DNA from: Paenibacillus endoradicis
Lineage (GTDB): Bacteria; Bacillota; Bacilli; Paenibacillales; Paenibacillaceae
Assembly (NCBI RefSeq): GCF_024721975.1
Contig: NZ_JANQBB010000005.1
Span: 1-64,000 of the forward strand
Length of the DNA: 64,000 nt
Direction of reading: 5' to 3'
A program made the translations under genes and the position numbers. This document shows, piece by piece, positions 1 through 9,148 of this stretch (the first letter of the stretch is position 1; every line of letters begins with the position of its first letter). The notes below the pieces were generated by a model, which saw only the letters and a program-made list of their open reading frames with translations, had not been told where the DNA came from and made no database searches.

Positions 1-107
1 TTTCCCAATTAGTAAGACCCCTTGAAGACGACGAGGTTGATAGGTTCGGGGTGTAAGTGTAGCAATACATGTAGCTGACGAATACTAATCGGTCGAGGGC
101 TTATCCT
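1..107 (+). rRNA. 23S ribosomal RNA, 3' end (partial)
   Basis: The window opens inside the last ~107 bases of a 23S rRNA gene. The segment with GTAGCTGACGAATACTAATC followed by GGTCGAGGGCTTATCC is the conserved 3' terminus. The gene begins upstream of the window. The exact 3' end is judged from the conserved motif and may be off by a few bases. No 5S rRNA follows before the first tRNA. Confidence 0.93.
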
Positions 108-300
108 AAAAATCTTTTCTTTGCGCAAGCAAGAAGAGTACATCGCAAGAGATTCACTTTGGAGTTTTACCTTTCACATCCAGTTTTCAAGGTGCAAGCC
201 TTGAAGATTGAAGTTTGGTTCTTATCGACAGTCATGAAGAGAAGAATCATCTCATATCTAACACATGTTCTGTATACATAAGTATTAGAACCTTTAATGT

Positions 301-376
301 TCCCTGATAGCTCAGTTGGTAGAGCACTCGACTGTTAATCGAGTTGTCACAGGTTCGAGTCCTGTTCGGGGAGCCA
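301..376 (+). tRNA. tRNA-Asn (GTT)
   Basis: The acceptor stem TCCCTGA pairs with TCGGGGA (one U-G). The D-loop is AGCTCAGTTGGTAGAGC, the anticodon loop holds GTT, the T-loop is GGTTCGAGTCC, and CCA is encoded. It is the first of six tRNAs downstream of the 23S gene. Confidence 0.96.
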
Positions 377-380
377 TTAT

Positions 381-471
381 GGAGAAGTACCCAAGTGGTT
401 CAAGGGGACCCTCTGCTAAGGGGTTAGGCTGCGAAAGTGGTGCGTGGGTTCGAATCCCACCTTCTCCGCCA
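381..471 (+). tRNA. tRNA-Ser (GCT)
   Basis: A class II tRNA with a long variable arm. The acceptor GGAGAAG pairs with CTTCTCC, the anticodon is GCT, the T-arm is GGTTCGAATCC, and CCA is encoded. It starts four bases after tRNA-Asn, so the two are surely co-transcribed. Confidence 0.96.
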
Positions 472-596
472 TTTTTATTCTTCGGAATGTATTGAAAAAT
501 ATTAAATAATGATATTGCAGTTGCTATAATATTGTGATAATATGATTCTTGTTTCCGAAAAGATAGCAGAAATGCTAGATTAGCATCACATAGTGA

Positions 597-671
597 GGCC
601 CGTTGGTCAAGTGGTTAAGACACCTCCCTTTCACGGAGGTAACAGGGGTTCGAGTCCCCTACGGGTCACCA
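597..671 (+). tRNA. tRNA-Glu (TTC)
   Basis: The acceptor GGCCCGT pairs with ACGGGTC (one G-U). The anticodon loop CTTTCAC carries TTC, the T-arm is GGTTCGAGTCC, and CCA is encoded. About 125 bases with no recognisable RNA separate it from tRNA-Ser; a second promoter could lie there. Confidence 0.96.
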
Positions 672-674
672 TTA

Positions 675-750
<76 letters not shown>

Positions 751-757
751 TTTTTTT

Positions 758-832
758 GCGGAAGTGGCTCAGCGGTAGAGCATCGCCTTGCCAAGGCGAG
801 GGTCGCGGGTTCGATTCCCGTCTTCCGCTCCA
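758..832 (+). tRNA. tRNA-Gly (GCC)
   Basis: The acceptor GCGGAAG pairs with CTTCCGC. The anticodon is GCC within TTGCCAA, the T-arm is GGTTCGATTCC, and CCA is encoded. Confidence 0.96.
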
Positions 833-838
833 TATTTA

Positions 839-915
839 CGGGATGTAGCTCAGCTTGGTAGAGCACCTGGTTTGGGTCCAGGGGGTCGCATGTTCAAATC
901 GTGTCATCCCGACCA
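839..915 (+). tRNA. tRNA-Pro (TGG)
   Basis: The acceptor CGGGATG pairs with CATCCCG. The anticodon loop TTTGGGT gives TGG, the T-arm is TGTTCAAATC, and ACCA ends the gene. It is the last tRNA of the cluster. Confidence 0.95.
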
Positions 916-930
916 GTTTATTACATTTAA

Positions 931-960
931 CTCTTTAGCCTTTGGCTAGAGAGTTTTTTT
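931..960 (+). terminator. Intrinsic terminator of the rRNA-tRNA operon
   Basis: CTCT-TAGCC pairs with GGCTA-GAGAG around a TTT loop and is followed by seven T residues. It lies 15 bases after tRNA-Pro. Confidence 0.85.
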
Positions 961-1099
961 GCGTTATTTTTATGATGCTTGTATGAATGGCGCACTAAAT
1001 GGGCAACTTAACTCAACATAGATAAATACACCTGAGGTGACTTTTTATAGGAAAGAAAGCATATCAAGTAATCATAAAAAGCTTTAGGAGGAATGGTTT

Positions 1100-1915
1100 G
1101 TGAAATCGAGTATGAAGGTACTAATTATTCTTATGGTACTCTTATTATGCACAACGACTCAGTTTTCGTATGAAAAGGTGTCTGCAGCTGGGCAAGATAA
1201 AACACAGCATTTTGGATTTAAGAGAAGTATAAATGAGAAGTTACCTTCGATTCAAGAGGAAGGTTTCGCGGACATTATTGAGAAGAATGAAGCTTTATTT
1301 CTTGGTAATACATCGAAAAAGGCACTCTATCTTACCTTTGATAACGGATATGAGAATGGCTTTACAGCACCGATACTCGATGTATTGAGGGAAAAGCAAG
1401 TACCTGCCGCGTTTTTTGTTACAGGTCATTATATTCAAGATCAACCAGAACTAATTAAACGTATGGCTAAAGAAGGTCATATTATAGGAAATCACTCTTG
1501 GAGTCATCCGGATATGACAACAATGAGTAATGATCAGATTAGACAAGAACTTGCGAAAGTCAAAGAAGGAGTAGCACAGTTAACTGGCCAATCGATTATG
1601 AATTACTTACGACCACCGAGAGGTATTTTTAACGATCGAGTACTAGCAATTAGTCATGAGGAAGGATATATAAGTGCCTTTTGGTCCCTTGCCTATAAAG
1701 ACTGGGAAGTGAATAAGCAAAGAGGTGCTGATTATGCCTATCAACAGGTGATGAAACAGTTACATCCAGGTAGCATTATGCTTATCCATTCCGTATCAAG
1801 CGATAATGCTGGAGCGCTAGCACGTATTATTGATGATGCGAGAGCAAAGGGATATACGTTTGAAAGTTTAGATCAGCTTATGGCTGAACGATTGTTAGGT
1901 AATACATTGCCATAG
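1100..1915 (+). CDS. pdaA: Spore cortex muramic delta-lactam de-N-acetylase (PdaA family)
   Basis: A 271-residue polysaccharide deacetylase. In the known PdaA family, N-acetylmuramic acid is de-N-acetylated so that muramic delta-lactam can form in the spore cortex, the mark cortex-lytic enzymes recognise. Residues 4-22 form a signal or membrane segment. A NodB domain spans about 74-260, with TFDNG (78-82; Asn where most NodB enzymes have a second Asp, as is usual in PdaA), the HSWSH zinc pair (H132, H136), RPPRG (171-175) and LIHS (H230). The start is GTG, with AGGAGG eight bases upstream. It stands alone, convergent with yhbH, another sporulation gene. Confidence 0.92.
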   Translation: MKSSMKVLIILMVLLLCTTTQFSYEKVSAAGQDKTQHFGFKRSINEKLPSIQEEGFADIIEKNEALFLGNTSKKALYLTFDNGYENGFTAPILDVLREKQVPAAFFVTGHYIQDQPELIKRMAKEGHIIGNHSWSHPDMTTMSNDQIRQELAKVKEGVAQLTGQSIMNYLRPPRGIFNDRVLAISHEEGYISAFWSLAYKDWEVNKQRGADYAYQQVMKQLHPGSIMLIHSVSSDNAGALARIIDDARAKGYTFESLDQLMAERLLGNTLP

Positions 1916-1963
1916 TCACAATATAATATGGCGATTAACTCAGAAATTAATAGGTAAGACAAA

Positions 1964-2005
1964 GAGACCCTCTATTCCATAATTAACTTGGTTTAGAGGG
2001 TCTTC
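1964..2005. terminator. Terminator between pdaA and yhbH (probably bidirectional)
   Basis: AGACCCTCTA at 1965-1974 pairs with TAGAGGGTCT at 1994-2003 across a 19-base loop, between two convergent genes. The T-run is short (TCTTCCT), so efficiency is uncertain. Confidence 0.6.
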
Positions 2006-2063
2006 CTCTGTCTGCCAGCAGTCTATCTTATCCTAAAGTTACTGCAATACAATGAAAGGGAGC

Positions 2064-3215
2064 TCATGTCGTTGGTTGCTTAGCAAAGAAATGGGTAAGC
2101 GCCTTATAGACTTCTCCCTTATCCTTTATGATGGAAAACTTGAACTTTTTATTCGTAATATGCTTATAGGCACTCATAAGTGTACTATTTCGATTGTACT
2201 GATTAATCTCCCCATAACCAAACATATTACTGACTTCCATTAGCTTCTCAATTAAGCGCACACAGCGTTCGTTATCAGAGGTAAGGTTATCACCGTCTGA
2301 GAAGTGAAAAGGGTAGATGTTCCATAGTGCGGGGGGATATCGTTGCTCAATGATATCAAGGACACGTTGGTAGGCTGATGAGCATATAGTACCTCCGCTT
2401 TCCCCGCGAGTGAAAAATTCCTCTTCTGTTACTTCTTTCGCTTCAGTATGATGAGCGATGTAGACAATCTCAACATGCTCATACTTACGTCTTAGAAATC
2501 GGCTCATCCAAAAGAAATAGGATCGCGAACAAAATTTCTCAAAAGCTCCCATACTGCCTGATACATCGAGAATAGCAAAAATAACTGCATTGGACTGAGG
2601 TTTTACAATCTCGGTCCATGTCTTATACCGAAGATCATCAGGTGAGATGCCACCAATACCTGCTTTTCCCTCATTAGCATTACGACGTAAATTTTCTAAT
2701 AAAGTACGTTTTTTATCGATGTTCGACATGATCCCTTTTTTGCGGATATCATGGAATACAATTTCTGTAGTCTGCATCTGATCTTTCTGTTTTTGTTCCA
2801 AATTAGGAAGTTCCATTTCATCGAAAAGCATATCTTCTAATTCATCGATACTGATCTCAGTATCAAATACATCCTCGCCCGGTTGATCGCCCGCATCTTG
2901 GCCTTTACCTGGTTTTTTACTAAGTTGAGGATCTACCCCAAGTACATCTCCAACTTGTGAGTCCCCGTCTCCCTGACCTACATGTTGCTTTTTGTTGTAA
3001 TTATAGATGAAATGAGCTTCATCTAGACTCTTAATCGGTACTTTAACCGTTCGTCGACCATCAGACATAATGATACTTTCATCAGAAACTAGATCAGGCA
3101 AATTATTTTTAATAGCTTCTCTTACACGTTGTTGATGCCTAGCTTGATCATTATATCCTTTACGATGTAGGGACCAATCCTCACGAGATACGATAAATAG
3201 GGGCTGCTGTTGCAT
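2064..3215 (-). CDS. yhbH: Sporulation protein YhbH (DUF444 family)
   Basis: A 383-residue protein of the YhbH/YeaH family. It has the family N-terminus ([12 protein letters not shown]) and a von Willebrand A-like C-terminal half with a MIDAS motif DVSGSMG near residues 217-223. In Bacillus, yhbH is sigma-E controlled and often sits near prkA, encoding a kinase thought to work with it; no prkA is visible here. The reading frame extends nine codons further to a GTG at 3242 that has no ribosome binding site. The ATG at 3215 has GAGGTG seven bases upstream and matches the family start, so I chose it. Molecular function is unknown beyond a role in sporulation. Confidence 0.88.
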   Translation of the reverse strand: MQQQPLFIVSREDWSLHRKGYNDQARHQQRVREAIKNNLPDLVSDESIIMSDGRRTVKVPIKSLDEAHFIYNYNKKQHVGQGDGDSQVGDVLGVDPQLSKKPGKGQDAGDQPGEDVFDTEISIDELEDMLFDEMELPNLEQKQKDQMQTTEIVFHDIRKKGIMSNIDKKRTLLENLRRNANEGKAGIGGISPDDLRYKTWTEIVKPQSNAVIFAILDVSGSMGAFEKFCSRSYFFWMSRFLRRKYEHVEIVYIAHHTEAKEVTEEEFFTRGESGGTICSSAYQRVLDIIEQRYPPALWNIYPFHFSDGDNLTSDNERCVRLIEKLMEVSNMFGYGEINQYNRNSTLMSAYKHITNKKFKFSIIKDKGEVYKALTHFFAKQPTT

Positions 3216-3310
3216 CGCTACACACCTCATTTCTGAATCCACAATTGCTATGTATACATTGTATGCAGAGCTGAAGCATGTATGATGAAAAATAAGAAAT
3301 GCATAAACAT

Positions 3311-3322
3311 TATAACGTTATA
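3311..3322. promoter_or_regulatory. Perfect 12-bp palindrome upstream of the sugar-acid operon
   Basis: TATAACGTTATA reads the same on both strands and lies about 100 bases before the first gene of the operon that ends with its own GntR/HutC regulator. HutC-type regulators bind short AT-rich palindromes, so this may be the operator. That is inference from position and symmetry only. Confidence 0.35.
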
Positions 3323-3426
3323 TTGTATTTTTCTGTTTTTATGATATTGTTAACGTATATGGAAAGCAATACTAATTTAAGCACGAAATATTTGAATTAA
3401 TAGGGCTGTGGAAGTAGGTGATCCTC

Positions 3427-4539
3427 ATGCATGAACGATTTGTTATAAGTAACGTTAAGCTTATCACCGGAGAAGCTATCGATATAATTATCGCGAACGG
3501 AATTATAGTCGAGGTAGTAGAAGCTGGCTACGGATTAGGAAGTCATATTGTGGATTATTCTGGTAGTTATGTATCTAGCGGATGGATTGACATGCATGTG
3601 CATGCGTTTCCGGATTTTGATCCTTACGGTGATGAAATCGATGAAATCGGTGTGAAGCAAGGCGTAACGACTATTGTGGATGCAGGAAGTTGCGGGGCGG
3701 ACAGAATTGGGGAATTGGTTACTAGAAGTGAAAAATCTGATACCCGTGTATTTGCCTTTCTTAATATTTCAACGATTGGTTTAGCAAGAACTGACGAATT
3801 ATCTGACCTTGAATGGATTGATAATGCTAAGACTATTCAGGCCGTGCAAGATTTCGGTCATTTCATCGTCGGCTTGAAAGCGCGAATCAGTAGTAGCGTA
3901 GTAGGAGAACACGGTCTAGTGCCATTGCATATCGCTCGTGAATTAGCTAAGCAGACCTCGCTGCCGCTAATGGTTCATATTGGTTCAGGACCACCGAACA
4001 TTAAGGACGTTATCCCGCTACTTGAGCAGAAGGATATTGTTACACATTACTTAAACGGGAAAAGTAATAACCTTTTTGATGAAGAAGGTAAGCCGCTTAG
4101 GGTGCTAGTGAATGCAATTGAACGTGGAGTTCATCTCGATGTTGGGCATGGTTCAGCTAGCTTCTCCTTCAAAGTTGCTGAATTCGCGAAGCAGCATCAT
4201 ATCGATCCGCACACGATTAGTACTGATATATACCGTAGGAATCGACTAAATGGTCCTGTCTATAGTATGTCTCAAACACTTACTAAGTTTCTGTACTTAG
4301 GTTATTCGCTCCAAGAGGTCATTGCAACAGTGACAACTCGCGCAGCAGAGTGGCTGGATAAACCGGAACTAGGACGTATTCAAGTCGGTGATGTTGCTAA
4401 TTTAACCATATTTACTGTTAATGATGAACAGACTGTACTCGTGGATTCAGATGGTATTCAGCGTACATCAGATAAGAGAATAGAAGCAAAAGGAGTAGTT
4501 GTAAATGGACAATTCATTGAATGCGAGATATGGGCTTAA
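3427..4539 (+). CDS. Amidohydrolase/deacetylase family metallohydrolase (EF_0837 type)
   Basis: A 370-residue TIM-barrel metallohydrolase of the dihydroorotase-like amidohydrolase superfamily. Metal ligands that can be seen are HVH in DMHVHAF (about residues 57-59), Lys in GLKARIS, His in MVHIGSG, His in VTHYLNG and Asp in STDIY. The exact substrate is unknown; the family always sits beside DgaE- and DgaF-type genes, as here, which suggests deacetylation or ring opening of an amino-sugar derivative feeding the lyase. The ATG at 3427 has AGGTG six bases upstream. A GTG at 3418 is in frame but overlaps that site. Its 3' end overlaps dgaE by 35 bases. Confidence 0.8.
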   Translation: MHERFVISNVKLITGEAIDIIIANGIIVEVVEAGYGLGSHIVDYSGSYVSSGWIDMHVHAFPDFDPYGDEIDEIGVKQGVTTIVDAGSCGADRIGELVTRSEKSDTRVFAFLNISTIGLARTDELSDLEWIDNAKTIQAVQDFGHFIVGLKARISSSVVGEHGLVPLHIARELAKQTSLPLMVHIGSGPPNIKDVIPLLEQKDIVTHYLNGKSNNLFDEEGKPLRVLVNAIERGVHLDVGHGSASFSFKVAEFAKQHHIDPHTISTDIYRRNRLNGPVYSMSQTLTKFLYLGYSLQEVIATVTTRAAEWLDKPELGRIQVGDVANLTIFTVNDEQTVLVDSDGIQRTSDKRIEAKGVVVNGQFIECEIWA

Positions 4540-5608
4540 GCGAGTAATAAATGCAAGCGGACGAATGAGTATTTTGGGTGTATCTGCTCCTACCGATTCC
4601 GTGATGGAAGCTATGAAGCAAGGCGGACAACAGTATGTAGAGATTGCGGATTTAGTAGATAAATCAGGAGATTATATCGCGAGTATTCTGGGTTCAGAAG
4701 CAGCAGTAGTCGTCAATTCAGCTTCCAGTGGTATTGCTCTATCGGTTGCAGCAATTGTAACACAAGGGAATCCGCGTAAGAGTTTGCGACTGCATCAAGA
4801 GGTCATCTCCCGAAATGAAATAATTATTCTCAAAGGGCATAACGTACAATATGGGGCTCCAATCGAAACGATGGTATATTTAGGAGGAGGAAAGCCACTC
4901 GAAGTGGGCTATGCCAACGAGGGTAAGTCAGAACATATTGAAGAAGCGATCTCGGAACATACAGCCGCTATTTTATACGTCAAATCACATCATTGTGTTC
5001 AGAAGAATATGATTTCAGTCGAGGAAGCATGGGAAGTTGCCCAGCGTAACGGCGTACCGCTCATTGTAGACGCAGCTGCTGAAGAAGATATACAGAAATA
5101 TGTGAAGTGTTCTGACCTTGCGATTTACAGCGGTTCGAAAGCTATAGAAGGTCCGACTTCTGGTATTGTCGGCGGAAAGCGCACGTATATCGAATGGGTT
5201 AAAGTACAATTGTATGGCATTGGACGAAGTATGAAAGTTGGCAAGGAAACAACCTTTGGGTTGCTACAGGCGCTCGATGAATATATGAACAAAACTGACA
5301 ATAGCGAAGCAGAAAGAGATGCGTTACAAATGCTAATGTCGTTAAACAAAATAGAAGGACTGCAAGTAAGTATTGTTCAAGATGAAGCAGGACGAGCTAT
5401 TTACAGGGCACGAATTCAAATTGACCCAATGAAGACACTTACGACAGCTAAACAAGTGGTAAATGAACTACTAGGCGGCGAAATTGCCATTTACACTCGT
5501 GATTATGGCATAAAACAAGGATATTTTGATATTGATCCACGTCCTTTGCATGGTGATGATATGCAGGTTATAGCAACAGCAATTCGTAAATTAGTAGGAG
5601 GAAAATAA
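4505..5608 (+). CDS. DgaE-like PLP-dependent ammonia lyase (SelA-related)
   Basis: A 367-residue fold-type I PLP enzyme related to SelA and to DgaE, the D-glucosaminate-6-phosphate ammonia lyase of Salmonella. PLP contacts that can be seen are D189 in LIVDAAAEED and the Schiff-base lysine K212 in YSGSKAIEGP. In the known pathway it deaminates 2-amino-2-deoxygluconate 6-phosphate to 2-keto-3-deoxygluconate 6-phosphate. AGGAG precedes the ATG by about ten bases. The start lies inside the upstream metallohydrolase gene and the next gene follows after one base, so the genes are tightly coupled. Substrate assignment is by family and neighbours, not proven. Confidence 0.8.
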   Translation: MDNSLNARYGLKRVINASGRMSILGVSAPTDSVMEAMKQGGQQYVEIADLVDKSGDYIASILGSEAAVVVNSASSGIALSVAAIVTQGNPRKSLRLHQEVISRNEIIILKGHNVQYGAPIETMVYLGGGKPLEVGYANEGKSEHIEEAISEHTAAILYVKSHHCVQKNMISVEEAWEVAQRNGVPLIVDAAAEEDIQKYVKCSDLAIYSGSKAIEGPTSGIVGGKRTYIEWVKVQLYGIGRSMKVGKETTFGLLQALDEYMNKTDNSEAERDALQMLMSLNKIEGLQVSIVQDEAGRAIYRARIQIDPMKTLTTAKQVVNELLGGEIAIYTRDYGIKQGYFDIDPRPLHGDDMQVIATAIRKLVGGK

Positions 5609-5609
5609 G

Positions 5610-6365
5610 TTGTCGAACCTATCAAATCGTTTTTACAAAAATCGTGTTGCGCTAAATGTATTAGTTAATAGTATCGAGAATGCTAAAGAGGTATTTGAAG
5701 CGGCTGAAGGTTATGTTCTTGCAGGTGTTTTGTCAAAAGATTATGCTACGTTAGAAGAAGCGGTTACTGCTATGAAAGCATACGGAGAAGAAATAGACAA
5801 TGCGATATCTATTGGACTGGGAGCAGGGGATAATCGACAAGCGGCAATCGTCGCTGAAATTGCTAAGTACTACCCCGGTAGCCATATTAATCAGGTGTTT
5901 CCATATGTGGGGGCAACTCGCGCTAACCTGAATGGACAACAGAGCTGGGTTAACAGTCTAGTGTCCCCAACTGGTCGTATAGGTTATGTCAACGTTTCTA
6001 CCGGGCCCGTAAGTGCGGCACAGAGCGATCAGGCAATTATCCCAGTTAAAGCAGCAATCGCTCTTGTTCGTGATATGGGAGGGCAAGCATTGAAGTTTTT
6101 CCCGATGAACGGATTAGCTTGTGAAGATGAACTTCGCGCCGTTGCTCAGGCATGTGGTGAGGAGGAATTTGCACTAGAGCCTACAGGTGGAATTGACAAG
6201 GGAAATTTCGAGACTATTCTGCGTATCGCACTTGAGGCTAATGTGCCGCAAGTCATACCTCATGTCTATTCCTCAATTATTGACAAAGGAACAGGGAAAA
6301 CGAATGTTGCAGACATCCGTTATTTACTGGAAGTCGTGAAGAGACTGGTTGATCAAAATGATTAA
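5610..6365 (+). CDS. DgaF-like KDGP aldolase family protein
   Basis: A 251-residue protein of the EF_0839/DgaF family, a 2-dehydro-3-deoxy-phosphogluconate aldolase group distinct from classical Eda. The likely Schiff-base lysine is in ALKFFPMNG, and the phosphate-binding region is LEPTGGID. It should split KDPG to pyruvate and glyceraldehyde 3-phosphate. The start is TTG, with AGGAGG nine bases upstream, directly after the dgaE stop. It overlaps the downstream kinase by eight bases. It forms a metallohydrolase-lyase-aldolase trio known from Enterococcus and Aeromonas. Confidence 0.8.
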   Translation: MSNLSNRFYKNRVALNVLVNSIENAKEVFEAAEGYVLAGVLSKDYATLEEAVTAMKAYGEEIDNAISIGLGAGDNRQAAIVAEIAKYYPGSHINQVFPYVGATRANLNGQQSWVNSLVSPTGRIGYVNVSTGPVSAAQSDQAIIPVKAAIALVRDMGGQALKFFPMNGLACEDELRAVAQACGEEEFALEPTGGIDKGNFETILRIALEANVPQVIPHVYSSIIDKGTGKTNVADIRYLLEVVKRLVDQND

Positions 6366-7374
6366 ACAAATTGCTGCATTTGGCGAGGTTATGATGCGTT
6401 TACAAGTACCAGGATACGAGCTACTTACTCAAGCTAATAGCTTGAACTATTCATTTTCAGGTACGGGAGTCAATGTGGCTTCATCATTGTCTAGATTTGG
6501 GCATAATGGTCTTCTTATAACGACGTTGCCCGCCAATGCAGTGGGTGATGCTGCAGAAGTTTATCTTCGTAAATTAGGGCTATCGACTACAGCAATCATG
6601 AGAAGCGGTCATTATATCGGTATGTATTTCTTGGAAAATGGTTTCGGCGCAAGGCCAAGCAGAGTTACATATTCGAATCGTCTAGAAAGCAGCTTCAATA
6701 CTGCACCTAAAGGTACATATAATTATGAAGAAATTGCCAAGCAAGCGGATATGGTACATTTTTGCGGCATTACGCTGGCGATGAATGATTCAGTTCGGCA
6801 GCATATGAAGGATTTAGCACGAACAGTTAAAGCTAATGGAGGAATCGTTGTATTTGATTGCAATTATCGTCCTTCGCTTTGGGGACAGGATGGCTATGAG
6901 AAAGCAAAGCCACATTATGAAGAGATGCTACATTATGCTGATATCGTCATGATGAATGAGAAGGATGCGATATTCCTACTTGGTATGCATACAGCGCATG
7001 AAAGTCGTATGGAGCAGCTAACCGAGCTGATACCAGTTGTCGCTGCCTCGTATGGAATTACGATAGTAGCAGGGACACATCGAACGATTAATGGGGACAA
7101 TACAAACTCCCTCATAGGCTATATGTATAAGGATCAAACATTCACTTTCTCCAAAAAACGTACCTTCTCTGTTTATGATAGAATAGGTGCTGGGGATGCG
7201 TACACAAGTGGGATTCTACATGGCGAGATCAGCAGTTTTACCTCAGAGAAGACCGTTGAGTTTGCTGCGACAGCTGCCATGCTGGCACATACAATTGTTG
7301 GCGATACACCAATGTCACTTGAGGACGATATTCTCCGTGCTATGACAGAATCAATGAGTGATGTGGAAAGGTAG
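6358..7374 (+). CDS. PfkB-family sugar kinase (2-keto-3-deoxygluconate kinase-like)
   Basis: A 338-residue ribokinase/PfkB-family kinase. The N-terminal signature is FSGTGVNVASSLSRFG, and the C-terminal ATP/anion-hole motif is GAGDAYTSG near residue 278. KdgK-type enzymes phosphorylate 2-keto-3-deoxygluconate to KDPG, which fits the aldolase just upstream. The ATG at 6358 overlaps the aldolase stop by eight bases; a TTG at 6349 is also in frame but leaves the same weak ribosome binding site. Translation is probably coupled to the upstream gene. Sugar specificity is inferred from context. Confidence 0.78.
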   Translation: MIKQIAAFGEVMMRLQVPGYELLTQANSLNYSFSGTGVNVASSLSRFGHNGLLITTLPANAVGDAAEVYLRKLGLSTTAIMRSGHYIGMYFLENGFGARPSRVTYSNRLESSFNTAPKGTYNYEEIAKQADMVHFCGITLAMNDSVRQHMKDLARTVKANGGIVVFDCNYRPSLWGQDGYEKAKPHYEEMLHYADIVMMNEKDAIFLLGMHTAHESRMEQLTELIPVVAASYGITIVAGTHRTINGDNTNSLIGYMYKDQTFTFSKKRTFSVYDRIGAGDAYTSGILHGEISSFTSEKTVEFAATAAMLAHTIVGDTPMSLEDDILRAMTESMSDVER

Positions 7375-7384
7375 TGAATGCTAC

Positions 7385-8098
7385 ATGAGCTTATCTCGTA
7401 AAAAAAGACCTCTATATTTGCAAATAAAAAATATAATTAAAGATAGGATATTACACGGGGCTTATCCAATGGATGCCAATATTCCTTCAGAGCCTCAATT
7501 AGAAACTGAATTCGAAGTCAGCAAAATTACCGTTCGCAATGCGGTCAAGGAGCTTGTTCAAGAAGGTTATTTGGAAACTAGTAGTGGTAAAGGAACGAAG
7601 GTAATTCGTAATACATCCACATCTAAGTTGTCTACTTGGAAGCGATTTACCGAAATCTTAGTAGAGGAAGGGCATCGCATTCAAAAGCAGGTGCTACGTA
7701 CTGACATGGTGTCCAATGAAATAGGTACAGAACTTTATCAATTATTTGGTGAAAAATGTATCCGAATAGATCGTCTCTATTTGCTCGATGACTCGCCATA
7801 TATTCATTACTCACATTATTTGACGATGAAGCGGGGCGATCTTGAACTCGTTGATATGAGTGCTCAGTCATTGTACGGCATGCTCGAAGAGAAGGATATT
7901 TCATTAGCCAAGTTTCGTGATCAATTTTCAGTTGCTATTGCCACGCCTGAAGTGACTACTTTATTAAGCGTCAATAATAAGACACCACTTCTTAAGCGAT
8001 CACGTTACTCGTATGATGAAGCAGGCAATATCATCGAATACAGCGAGGGCTATTACAATACGGAAATACAAGAATATATCGTAAACTATGATGTGTAG
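7385..8098 (+). CDS. GntR/HutC-family transcriptional regulator (UTRA domain)
   Basis: A 237-residue regulator. A winged helix-turn-helix covers about residues 1-70 (PLYLQIKNIIKDRI, then PSEPQLETEFEVSKITVRNA). A UTRA effector-binding domain covers about 90-230. It closes the five-gene operon and most likely represses it until a sugar-acid intermediate binds the UTRA domain. An in-frame ATG at 7358 lies inside the kinase gene; the ATG at 7385 matches the family N-terminus and is preceded by AAAGG at a rather long distance. A palindrome at 3311-3322 is a candidate operator. Confidence 0.85.
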   Translation: MSLSRKKRPLYLQIKNIIKDRILHGAYPMDANIPSEPQLETEFEVSKITVRNAVKELVQEGYLETSSGKGTKVIRNTSTSKLSTWKRFTEILVEEGHRIQKQVLRTDMVSNEIGTELYQLFGEKCIRIDRLYLLDDSPYIHYSHYLTMKRGDLELVDMSAQSLYGMLEEKDISLAKFRDQFSVAIATPEVTTLLSVNNKTPLLKRSRYSYDEAGNIIEYSEGYYNTEIQEYIVNYDV

Positions 8099-8244
8099 TT
8101 TGCAAGATTGAATTTACAGAAAATTATAAAATTTTAATTACTTACCATAATATGTTACGATGTTTTCTGTCGGCATTCAGTCATAGTTCTTTTCTCATAA
8201 GCTGATATTTATTATTAATGAAATAATTATGAGGAGATAATCTA

Positions 8245-9030
8245 ATGACAGAAAAAGTAGTTCAAGCAAAAGTGAAAAAGGAACGGCCCGTATTATTTTC
8301 TATTTTGCTCGGTATATTACTTACCTTTCTAGTTACAATTGCTTCAGCAATTTCAGAAATCTTGGAATTTGAAGAAGATGGAGTTATTATTGCGCAAGGG
8401 ATAGCTTTTCTTGTAATGGGTATTGCGATGACTATCTATATGAAGAGAAGGGCTTCTTCATTTGCTGCATTTGGATTTAGGAAACTTAATCTCAAGTCAC
8501 AGAAAGCTACTCTTTTCTACATACCTTTATTAATCATTGCTATCGTTCAACCGATTATGGGTGGGTTTAATGTAGAGCTATCCATATCGAAAATTGTGTT
8601 ACTTATTGTGTTTTCTTTATTTGTAGGATATACGGAAGAAGTAGTATTTAGAGGTATCATTCGTGAGAAGTTAATATCTAAAAGTCCACTTTTTTATATT
8701 GTATTTTCATCGATCCTTTTTGGTATTCTTCATATGGCTAATGCTTTTAGTGGAACGGATGTTGTTGAAGTTTTATTACAAGTTGTTAATGCATTTCTAA
8801 TAGGACTTATTCTTGCATTATTAATTGAAACTAGCAATAATATTTGGCCATTAATTGCTTTTCATTTTTTGTTTGATGCTCTGGCACAACTTACGAATCC
8901 TGAAATTGCTGAGCGATCGCTAGAAGTTGTTTCTATCCTTAATATTTTCTATATGGCATATGGTATCTTCCTAATTACTGTATTGGTGAAGAGGAGAAAG
9001 CTCAACAACAACAGTGGAGTCACTCTATAA
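8245..9030 (+). CDS. CPBP family intramembrane glutamic endopeptidase
   Basis: A 261-residue integral membrane protein with about seven to eight hydrophobic segments and the CPBP/Rce1-type active-site motifs. These are EEVVFRG (E131, E132, R136), FGILHMAN (H163) and FHFLFD (H207, D211). Members act as membrane proteases on prenylated or unprenylated substrates, some linked to bacteriocin maturation or self-immunity. Substrate is unknown. GAGGAG precedes the ATG by eight bases. The gene stands alone between the sugar-acid operon and the beta-galactosidase. The stop TAA abuts the first base of a dispersed repeat copy. Confidence 0.87.
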   Translation: MTEKVVQAKVKKERPVLFSILLGILLTFLVTIASAISEILEFEEDGVIIAQGIAFLVMGIAMTIYMKRRASSFAAFGFRKLNLKSQKATLFYIPLLIIAIVQPIMGGFNVELSISKIVLLIVFSLFVGYTEEVVFRGIIREKLISKSPLFYIVFSSILFGILHMANAFSGTDVVEVLLQVVNAFLIGLILALLIETSNNIWPLIAFHFLFDALAQLTNPEIAERSLEVVSILNIFYMAYGIFLITVLVKRRKLNNNSGVTL

Positions 9031-9066
9031 GAGGTAGTTCAAACAGCGGGCTTTGATAACGACACC
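9031..9066 (+). repeat. Dispersed repeat family 1, copy A (left end only)
   Basis: GAGGTAGTTCAAA followed by CGGGCTTTGATAACGA matches the left end of the copies at 17370, 25146 and (inverted) 23146. The match fades after about 36 bases, so this is a truncated copy. It starts at the base after the CPBP protease stop codon. Confidence 0.7.
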
Positions 9067-9093
9067 AATAGAACGCCAATAGATCACATTAAG

Positions 9094-9145
9094 AAGGGCT
9101 GTACCCTGTCATTGAGAAAAAGACAGGGTACAGCCCTTTTAGTTT
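9094..9145. terminator. Strong bidirectional terminator
   Basis: A perfect 17-bp stem (AAGGGCTGTACCCTGTC at 9094-9110 with its complement at 9122-9138) is followed by a T-rich tract. It serves the converging CPBP protease and beta-galactosidase genes. Confidence 0.92.
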
Positions 9146-9148
9146 CTT

